A stretch of 24,303 bases of DNA from Paenibacillus sp. oral taxon 786 str. D14 (GTDB lineage: Bacteria > Bacillota > Bacilli > Paenibacillales > Paenibacillaceae), in assembly GCF_000159955.1 (NCBI RefSeq), contig NZ_GG695971.1, positions 157,289 to 181,591 on the forward strand, given 5' to 3'. A program made the translations under genes and the position numbers. Below the pieces are notes generated by a model. The model was not told the DNA's origin. It did not search any database and was given only the letters and a program-made list of their open reading frames with translations. This document shows, in pieces, positions 12,463-20,600 of the stretch. Numbering within the stretch: the first letter of the stretch is position 1; the number at the start of each line of letters is the position of its first letter.

Positions 12463-13926
12463 TCAACTACTCTCCTGTAATAGCACCTGCTCGTGAAACA
12501 GCGCTTTGATTTCCTCGGTTTGTCCTTTTCGCGCCAGAACGTACAAGGTATCACCGGCTTGCAGGCGGGTGTGGCCCCTTGGGGTGATCATTTTCTGGTC
12601 GCGGATAATCGCGTTGACCAGCGAATCTTGCGGCATTTTAAGCTGCCTGAGCTCTTGTCCGTCTGCGGCGGAATGTTCGCTCACTTGGATTTCTACAATT
12701 TCGTGATTGGTTTTCCCCATGGATACAAGCTCTAGCGCATGAGGAACAATGGTTTTTTTGCCTTCGGACAGGCCCAGAAGATTCGCTAAAGGGGAAATTG
12801 TCGCTCCTTGGATCAAAGCGGAGGTTAACACAACGAAGAAGACGACATTGAAAAAGAGGTGCCCATCTTCAATGCCGGCAATGAGTGGATAGGTGGCCAG
12901 CACGATCGGCACTGCGCCGCGTAGTCCGGCCCAAGAGATCAGAATCTTCTCCTTCACGTTAAATTGCATAAACATCGTACTGAGGAAGACACCGATCGGC
13001 CGGGCGACAAACATCAATAAGATGGATAACGCCATGCCTTGCCAGATGATATGAATGAGATCAGAGGGGAAGACCAGAAGTCCTAGCAGAATAAACATGA
13101 GGATTTGCATCATCCAAGCAAAGCCTTCGTTAAACCGGAAGATGGAGTGGCGGTAGGTGAGATCTGAATTGCCAACCCACATCGCCATGACATAGACGGC
13201 AAGGAGTCCGCTCCCTTTGAGCAGAGACGTGGAACTGTAGGTGAAAATCGCAAAAGCCATTGCTAACACGGGATACAGCCCAGAGGAGTCGAGGTTGATT
13301 TTGTTGATGCACCAAACCGCGATTTTTCCTAAGAGCAAGCCCATCGCTAGCCCCAATCCCATCTGCCAGAAAAAACTCAAAATCATCGTGAACATACTGG
13401 CGTTCGGTGATTGGATCAGTTGGATGACCGAGACGGTTAAAAAGACGGCCATAGGGTCGTTCGACCCGGATTCGACTTCAAGGGTGGAGGTGAGCCTTTG
13501 CTTGATATTTTTCTCACCTAGTACCGCAAATACAGCCGCGGCGTCCGTCGAACCGACGATCGAGCCAAACAACATGCCTTCCAGCCAACTGACATCCAGG
13601 ATGTATTTCGCGCAGGCCCCGATGACAAGCGTGGTCAAAACAACACCGAGGGTCGCCAGTGACAAGGAAGGAGCCAACACTCCACGGACGTTCTGCCATT
13701 TGGTCTGCAGCCCGCCTTCAAACAAGATGACAATCAGTGCCATGATGCCAAAAAGCTGGGTGATCACGGCGTTGTCATAGTAAATAAATTTACTTAGGAT
13801 CATGCCGACGACAATAAAGAAAACGAGGGAAGGCAAGCCGAGCCGCGAGGAAAACTTGGTGGTAAACACTCCGATGAACAACAGCAGGGAGAAGAGAAGA
13901 ATCGTATTGTCGATGGTAAAGGGCAA
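12463..13926 (-). CDS. nhaP2: CPA1-type potassium/proton antiporter with C-terminal RCK domain
   Basis: A 487-residue transporter. Residues about 5-385 form about twelve membrane helices with CPA1 motifs, including LFEGGLQTKW and GSTDAAAVFAVLG, then ESGSNDPMAVFLT, where the ND pair holds the conserved transport aspartate. From about 400 a soluble TrkA-C/RCK domain follows (NHEIVEIQVSEHSAADGQEL through TRLQAGDTLYVLARKGQTEE), which binds a regulatory ligand in related proteins. This fusion is typical of the K+/H+ antiporter CvrA/NhaP2 group, which exports potassium to protect against excess K+ or alkaline stress. The start is TTG at 13926 with GGAAGGTGATCG upstream. It stands alone between two intergenic regions. 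The symbol is by family resemblance, not proven orthology. Confidence 0.88.
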   Translation of the reverse strand: MPFTIDNTILLFSLLLFIGVFTTKFSSRLGLPSLVFFIVVGMILSKFIYYDNAVITQLFGIMALIVILFEGGLQTKWQNVRGVLAPSLSLATLGVVLTTLVIGACAKYILDVSWLEGMLFGSIVGSTDAAAVFAVLGEKNIKQRLTSTLEVESGSNDPMAVFLTVSVIQLIQSPNASMFTMILSFFWQMGLGLAMGLLLGKIAVWCINKINLDSSGLYPVLAMAFAIFTYSSTSLLKGSGLLAVYVMAMWVGNSDLTYRHSIFRFNEGFAWMMQILMFILLGLLVFPSDLIHIIWQGMALSILLMFVARPIGVFLSTMFMQFNVKEKILISWAGLRGAVPIVLATYPLIAGIEDGHLFFNVVFFVVLTSALIQGATISPLANLLGLSEGKKTIVPHALELVSMGKTNHEIVEIQVSEHSAADGQELRQLKMPQDSLVNAIIRDQKMITPRGHTRLQAGDTLYVLARKGQTEEIKALFHEQVLLQESS

Positions 13927-13959
13927 ACGATCACCTTCCTTTATCTGCTTGATAACTAT

Positions 13960-13989
13960 ATTTTAACTTTTCGTTGAGGTGCTCGACAA
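13960..13989 (-). promoter_or_regulatory. Promoter of the antiporter gene
   Basis: Minus strand TTGTCG (13989-13984), 18-base spacer, TAAAAT (13965-13960), 33 bases upstream of the TTG start. The -35 is weak (three of six). Confidence 0.55.
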
Positions 13990-14387
13990 TTCATTTATAT
14001 GCCTCGTACCGATTTTTTCGACCTTTCGTGTTTATTTAATCCATACCTAGATTCATGATATAGTGAATGTTTTCGCAAATAAGTCCGCTTTTTGGCCGCC
14101 TCCTGTCCTTTGCATGTCCGTTTATTGACCGATGGAAGCTGTTGAAAGGGCCTAAAATGATAGTGTCGATCACAAAATATTAACCTTGCAGGGCTGCGAT
14201 GGATTTATCGTGGCTCTTTTTATTGCAATTATAGGCAATGCGATGAAAAGAGCACGGTTCGGCGAAGGGAGGTAATGGTGTTGAGTTGGGATATATAGGT
14301 ACATTATCCCTATTTATCAATTATATAGGAGATCCGATAAGAAATAAGGGAGAATAAACCCTTAATATGGAATTGGAGGGAATTTGT
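13990..14387 (+). other. Long non-coding leader of the RHS locus with inverted repeats
   Basis: No protein gene is seen in about 400 bases. Two structures stand out. One is a hairpin at 14209-14256, with CGTGGCTCTTTT pairing to AAAAGAGCACG through one bulged G and an inner ATTGC/GCAAT hairpin. The other is an imperfect inverted repeat, TCCCTATTTATC (14307-14318) against GATAAGAAATAAGGGA (14336-14351). GGGAGG at 14267 precedes a seven-codon frame (ATG at 14275, TAG at 14296). I find no convincing sigma-A promoter and no match to a riboswitch consensus that I know. A regulatory leader is a reasonable guess. Confidence 0.4.
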
Positions 14388-17300
14388 ATGAGGGTAAACA
14401 AGGCAATATTATCTTGTTTTGCCGCCCTGTTGTTTTTAGGAAGTTTGGGGCCGGTGTCGCTAAGGGCAGAAGGAGAATCCAGGTGGAATTCCCTTGAGGA
14501 GGCAAAGCCACCTCTTGAACACAATTCTAGCCCATCCGTGACTACGGACGTATATACCGTAACGAATAGCGTCTATCTGCTCGCAGTTGAGAAGACGGAA
14601 TTAGTCATCTATCCGGGGGAGAGCGTCCGATTTACAAACGATACATCCAGCTCAATCTCGATTACAACGGACGCCAAGTCCAGCAATGATATTCGCTACG
14701 ATTATGTTTCTTACAACAGTGAAGGAAAGGTAACCTATGACGATCTCGCCCATACTGGCAGTGCAAGCGTGCTATCTAAAGGGGGAACCACGGTAATTAC
14801 TGTGGATTATCCTTATCCTCTGACTGTCAGTTTTAATTCGGAACTATCATATGCTTACTCCCCGGTTCCTGCCCTGTTAAAAAGAACGCTGCACCGAGGA
14901 GAGAGCTACTTCATTTCCAATCAAGCTTATGCAGGTCGATCCATTATGAGTGATGCGACTTCGGCAAACGGGAAACGTTACGATTACGCGGTTTATAGAG
15001 AAGATGGTTCTTTAGAAAAGTCGAGTTTTGATACGTATACCAAACCATCCTTCAGCGTTGGCGATTCGATCATTCTAACTGGAGCATCGGATGAGCCTGT
15101 AACGGTTGGTGTTCCATATGAAGGCTTTATTGGTTATGAAACGGATGAACCAGCCTATGACAGCGTGTTATTGTATCCGGGAGAGAGCTACATGTTTACA
15201 AACGTAGGCACGAAATCGGATCGAATTGAACATTCTGGAACCACCAAAGACAAATTTGACTATGTAGTTTATGACGCGAATGGTACGGAAACCTCACGGG
15301 GGACGAATACCTCCACCATGCCTTTGGTTGCCGTGGGAAGGTATGTGACGCTAACCCTTCTCACCAATAATCCGGTTCGGGTTGGGGCCCCGTACAGATC
15401 CTTTATGGGCGGGAATCGCCAGGATGACGCGATAAGCCGGGTAACGTTATCCCCCGGTGTTTCTTACAAGTTCACCAATAACGGCACCCTTCGTAATCCT
15501 GTGAATAACAATGCCAGACAGGTGGATGGTCTGTACGATTATACCGTTTATGAGGCGGATGGCAGCTACTCCTCCCAAGGCTTTGACTCGATCAGCACAC
15601 CGCAGCTGCCTCCCGGCGGGTTTGCGATTATTACCGTGCAAGGGTCGGTCCCTGTGACTTTTGATTATACGGACGATTTTTCTGCTGAAGCCAGTGCGGA
15701 GCCATCCCATTTCCGGGTAACTCTCTCGCAAGGAGAGAGCTACGAATTTACGAATATTTCTTCTAAACTTCGTACATTGCGTTCCAATGCGACCTCCAGC
15801 AACCGATTTGATTGGGTAGAGTACTATCCAGACGGAACGCAGCAAGGGAAAAGGGAAAATACGTATACAGACCCTCAGGTATCTAGCGGGAACTCGATTG
15901 TTGTTACGGCAGTTTCGGCTCCGGTAACCTTCGGTGCGAATTATCGCCTGTTCTCGTGGAAGGACAAGCCCGGGGAGGCGATCTCCAAACAGATCGTTCG
16001 GTTAGGCGAGTCTTATACGTTTAGTAACTCAGGCTCAAAGTCGATTGTTATCAACAGTGATGCGCGGGATGTTGGAGGCATATATGACGCCGCCGTTTAC
16101 CGCACTGACGGCAGCGTCTATAACGTATCGTTTGAAGAGACAGGGAATGTGACGATTCCCGCCGGGGGGTATGCGATTATTACAGGCCAATCTGCGAGCC
16201 CGGTGACGATCTCTTATACGGATACGATCACAGTAGTTTCTTCGGCGAATCCTGCATTACTTCGGGCTACGGTTGCTCCGGGCAATGCTTATACCTATAA
16301 AAATATTAGCAATGAAACAGAATTCTTGTACAGTAACGCCACCATGAATACGAATGAGTTTGCCTATGTCATCCGGCGTCCGGATGGGACAGTGCACAGT
16401 GAAGCGACGAGCAGGTATATGTCTGTGCAAGTTCCAGCAGGCTACTCCATTGCGGTAACCCCGTTGACGTCTCCGATTACATTCGGAGCGGTATACACCT
16501 CGTTCACAGGTGAATCGGGCGAGGATCCGACGATTAAACGAGTGACTTTATACCAAAACGAAAGCTATCTATTTACCAACCTGCAAGCTTCCTCTCAGAC
16601 TTTGATGAGCGATGCGAAGGCAAGTCTTGGAGCGTGGTATGACTATGCAATTTACCGGGCGGACGGTACACCGGAAACGGCTAAATTTGATCAGGACGGT
16701 AATCTCTCCATTCCAGCGAACAGCCAGGTCGTGGTTACGGTAACATCGGATCGTTCTGTGACCTTCACCTACGGACAAGCTTTTCAAGCAAGTCCAAGCG
16801 CTGAACCGGCACTACTGAAACGCGTACTGGAACCGGAACAACGGATCGGTTTCAAAAACATCGGCAGCTTTGAGGCGAAGCTGACGACCAACGCCAACAC
16901 TTCGGCTAACCGGTACTTTGACTTCACGATTCTGGATGCAAACGGAAACATCGTCCGGCAAGGGAATAAAACCGCGACCTCGTACGGTGTTCCCGCAGGT
17001 GGGACGATCCAAGTGAAGACGACTTCGGCTAACGCGGTTCTCTTCACGGCTCCTTACCGCAACTTCGAATTTGTGGACGGACAGGAGTACGTGTTTGAGG
17101 ATTTGTTGCACCGTCAGGTTTTGTACGTGTACAAAGAAGCCGGACAGAGTGGCTATTACCGATTTACGGCTCCTGAAACAGGACGTTACCGTTTTGCAAC
17201 CAAAGAGTTGCAAAATTTTGCGATTCAACCGATCCTTACGTTGTACGATCAACCGGATTTGCGTACGGCGCTTGCCTCAAGCAGTGAGGAGGAGCAGGAG

Positions 17301-17564
17301 TTCGGACTCGATTACACCGTTCTGGAGTTTGATCTTCAGGCCGGCAAGACGTACTACTTGAGACTTGAGGAGAAGAACGCTCTTCCACTTGAACTGCAAT
17401 TGATGGCGTCGATCATGACAGTGATTCCGGAAGCGAAATTTAATTATCGTCCGGATGGACGGCTCACAGAGATTGTGTTTCCAACTGGAGACAAGTTGAT
17501 TTACGACTATGACCCGAATGGGAATCTGAAATATCGAACGAAAAAAGTATTTCCGTTCCAGTAA
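14388..17564 (+). CDS. Secreted repeat protein with PPC-like domain and C-terminal YD repeat
   Basis: A 1058-residue exported protein. The signal peptide covers about residues 1-27 (hydrophobic core then LRAEG). Nine tandem units of about 92 residues follow, marked by a GESYxFTN-like motif at residues 77, 171, 265, 357, 449, 540, 632, 724 and 817. Each unit also has an xYDYxVYxxDG motif, and units end alternately in a FGxxYxxF or a TYxxxFxxxxSAEPALL form. A PPC-like beta-sandwich (about 905-1010: YYRFTAPETGRYRF, LQAGKTYYLRLEE) and one YD repeat (YRPDGRLTEIVFPTGDKLIY) end the protein. The start is at 14388, not the in-frame ATG at 14367, because GGAGGG lies seven bases before it. It precedes the RHS gene by 46 bases and is probably cotranscribed; an adhesive or surface-tethering role is inferred. 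Confidence 0.8.
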   Translation: MRVNKAILSCFAALLFLGSLGPVSLRAEGESRWNSLEEAKPPLEHNSSPSVTTDVYTVTNSVYLLAVEKTELVIYPGESVRFTNDTSSSISITTDAKSSNDIRYDYVSYNSEGKVTYDDLAHTGSASVLSKGGTTVITVDYPYPLTVSFNSELSYAYSPVPALLKRTLHRGESYFISNQAYAGRSIMSDATSANGKRYDYAVYREDGSLEKSSFDTYTKPSFSVGDSIILTGASDEPVTVGVPYEGFIGYETDEPAYDSVLLYPGESYMFTNVGTKSDRIEHSGTTKDKFDYVVYDANGTETSRGTNTSTMPLVAVGRYVTLTLLTNNPVRVGAPYRSFMGGNRQDDAISRVTLSPGVSYKFTNNGTLRNPVNNNARQVDGLYDYTVYEADGSYSSQGFDSISTPQLPPGGFAIITVQGSVPVTFDYTDDFSAEASAEPSHFRVTLSQGESYEFTNISSKLRTLRSNATSSNRFDWVEYYPDGTQQGKRENTYTDPQVSSGNSIVVTAVSAPVTFGANYRLFSWKDKPGEAISKQIVRLGESYTFSNSGSKSIVINSDARDVGGIYDAAVYRTDGSVYNVSFEETGNVTIPAGGYAIITGQSASPVTISYTDTITVVSSANPALLRATVAPGNAYTYKNISNETEFLYSNATMNTNEFAYVIRRPDGTVHSEATSRYMSVQVPAGYSIAVTPLTSPITFGAVYTSFTGESGEDPTIKRVTLYQNESYLFTNLQASSQTLMSDAKASLGAWYDYAIYRADGTPETAKFDQDGNLSIPANSQVVVTVTSDRSVTFTYGQAFQASPSAEPALLKRVLEPEQRIGFKNIGSFEAKLTTNANTSANRYFDFTILDANGNIVRQGNKTATSYGVPAGGTIQVKTTSANAVLFTAPYRNFEFVDGQEYVFEDLLHRQVLYVYKEAGQSGYYRFTAPETGRYRFATKELQNFAIQPILTLYDQPDLRTALASSSEEEQEFGLDYTVLEFDLQAGKTYYLRLEEKNALPLELQLMASIMTVIPEAKFNYRPDGRLTEIVFPTGDKLIYDYDPNGNLKYRTKKVFPFQ
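14598..17070 (+). repeat. Nine tandem protein-coding repeats of about 276 bases
   Basis: The period is 91-94 codons throughout. Units are diverged at DNA level but keep the GESYxFTN and YDYxVYxxDG motifs. Most units alternate between two ending types (order B-A-A-B-A-B-A-B-A), which suggests expansion as two-unit blocks. Probably beta-sandwich modules. Confidence 0.8.
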
Positions 17565-17610
17565 AGTGAGGGCAATTGAACCAAATATAAAACTCACGGG
17601 GTGATCAAGG

Positions 17611-20600
17611 ATGTTTAAGAAAGTCATGGGCCTAGTGCTATGTATATCACTGATTAGCACGGGTTTATTGGAGGCCGTGTCTTTTGGCGCTACTGCGGAT
17701 CGCGGAGGAACGGAGAATACAACAGCCGGTTCCTCGGCTTCCGCTGATTTCCTGACTGTATCCGGGATCATGCGTCAATTTGACGTTCATGAAGACTGGA
17801 TGGACGAGCAGCTGTCCAAAGGATACACACTTTATCAGATTTATAAGGCATTACTTGGCGGAAAGGACGGTTATAAAACGGCCATTTCTCAGTTCAAGCC
17901 AGCGTGGGAGATCGAACAAGCTATGGATTCGGCCCTGACGTCCGGGTGGGCGAAAGAACCTTCGGCGCAGGTGGCCAGCCTTCCAGCAGTATCCGCCGCT
18001 GCCGCCGATTACGATCAATCGGCTATCGAGCAGCTGTCGCTGCTAGATGAATCTTCGATGTATGAAATGGGTTACGCCGAGGATTCAGTTGACGCTGCTA
18101 CTGGCGACGTGAAGCTTCGCGCCACGGATTTGACCCTGCCCGGGGCACTTCCTTTCGGACTAACGCGTATATATGACAGCGCTCGGGCCAGCGAGGAAAT
18201 CGGCGTTGCATTGGAGAACGGAGTGGTTGTGAACCGGACGGCCGTCCGTCGGGAAGAGCGGGATTCTGCGCTGGGCCGGGGCTGGAGATGGGCACTTCCC
18301 TTCATCGAAGAACGGGAAGGAACGCGGATTTTGGATTTTCCGGGAATTGGGCGTTATTCAATATCGGATGATCTGAAGCTGCAAGGGTATCCATGGAAAG
18401 ACCTGTTGCTGACCGCGGATGCAACTAAGACGGTTGGAGGTCTAACCAGCGACACGAAGGTTTCGGTGCTGAACGGGAATCAGTATTATTTCAGCGCTTC
18501 AGGCCATCTCATTCTGATTGCCGACAACTATGGAAATCAGGTTGAATTCCACTATACCGCGCAAAATAACGCAAAGGTTCTGTCCCGAATCAAGAACAGT
18601 GACGGGAATGAATTGACTTTCGCATATGCAGCGGGACGGGTTACCGTAACCCAGACGGGTACAGATCGGAAAATGGAGTACTACACGGCAGTCGATGACG
18701 GCCAACCTGTTTTGAAAGAGGTTAAAGATGCGCTGGGCCGGAGTACCAAATATTTCTATTCTTATCCGGAGTCTCGCTATAATTTCTTGGCGGCATTAAA
18801 GGATCAGGAGGGGCAGCAGCCGGTAAAGCATTCGGCCCTTTTGATGCGTGTGATCTATCCCGCTTCAGGAACAACCGAGTTTGATTACGTACCCGCCCGC
18901 AAGCAAATCGGTGAGTATGCAACAGATTTTGTTTTTAAAGCGAAGGAGCGCAAAAACGTCTACTCGACACCGCTAGGAGATGTTGTTCTCCGCCCTGTGG
19001 AGTTTAGTTATTCCGGTGAAGACTTGAACAGCTTTGGTCAGGCGGCAGCCTGGACAACAACTATTAAGGAAGCTCGCACCACAGATACTTTAAAGTTTCG
19101 GAAGGCTTTTCACGGTAGCGGTCAACCGGATCGGTTGTATCTTGATGAGCAGAGAAGCGAAGAAGCGACTACGGGATATAAGCGGCAATTTAGTTATGAT
19201 GATACGACGGGCTGGAATGTGCCTGTGCAGGTCTCTGAAAACTATTCGCAAGGAGGCAGCGAATCGCAGCCTCTGACGGTAACCTACCGATACAATGAAC
19301 AGGGGCAAGTGTTATCGGAAAACTGGAGTACGGGACAAGAGACGATTTACGAGTATGCCAGTTCCTCCGCTCCTTACTTCTGGTCTCTGCCGAATCAGGT
19401 TCAAGCCAAGATCAGGGATGGACAAAAGCGAATCAAGCGTTTCCAATACAATGACCAGGGAAGCGTGTCTCAATCCTCGGTAAGAGAAAATAGCGCTACC
19501 GGCAAGCTGCTGGCTCAAACCGATTGGGAATATGATAATTACGGCAATCCGTTAGTAAAGAAGGTTAAGGACGATAAGCGGACGAATACAGTTAATTTTT
19601 CTTATGCATCTCCTTACGGGAAGCAATTGCTCACCAAGCAATCGATGGTCATTCACGCGGTTGACGGAACATACACTGAAACGAAGCAGAATTTTACCTA
19701 TACGGCCGCGGGTGATCTTCTTACGGCGGAAGATGAGGCAGGAGCCGTCACGACTTACACGTACGATGCGCTTGGACGAGTCATAAAGGTGCTGTACAGC
19801 GATCAGACCCAGACAACGGTTCAATATGACGATGACCATAATACCGTCACAACGACTGGACCAGAAGGCATCGTCACCTTGGAGAAGTACGACCCATTTG
19901 GCTTTTTGGTTAAAGAAGTGGTGGATGACACCATTTTTGAATACACCTATGATGAAGCAGGGAACTTGGACCAACAAATTGATGCCGAACAAAACATCAC
20001 AAAATTCACTTATGACGGGTTCAATCGACTAACAAAGACGCTTTACGCTGACGGGTCGCAGGATGAAACCAGCTATGATATGGTGAATCGCACGGTAACC
20101 TACACGGACCCTGCAGGAGTTAAGCAGCGGCAGAAGCTGGATTTGCTGGGGAACACTCTAGCCGTGGAAGAATGGAAGAACGGTGCCTTTACCCCATTGC
20201 AACAAGCTACTTATGATCTGGAAGGTAATGCACTGTCCGTGACGGACGGCAAGGGGCAGCAAACCCTTTATGAGTATGACACATTAGGACGGCTTGTGGC
20301 CATAACCGACCCGGAGCAACGTGTTACGAAATATACGTATAGCTTGGCCGGCGATTTGATCAAGATCGAGTACCCAGACAACACTTACGTGGAAAAAGAG
20401 TATAACGAAGCGGGCAGCTTGATTCGTCAAATGAACGAAGAACATTTGGTGGAAGCTTATTTTTATGATTCAAGAGGGAATCTGATCAAATCGTTAGACC
20501 ATTCAAGCCGGTTTACGGAGTATCAATATAACAGCGATAACTTACTTACAAAAATCCAGGCCCCGGATCAAACGATTCAGTACGCCTATGACGCGATGGG

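Noticed and set aside
14161..14280. Known riboswitch (cyclic-di-GMP or ydaO type) in the RHS leader
   Set aside because: Hairpins are present but the conserved bases I know for those classes are missing, so only a generic structured leader is reported.
14598..17070. CRISPR or DNA-level tandem repeat array
   Set aside because: The periodicity is at protein level (about 92 residues) with diverged DNA; there are no short identical repeats with unique spacers.
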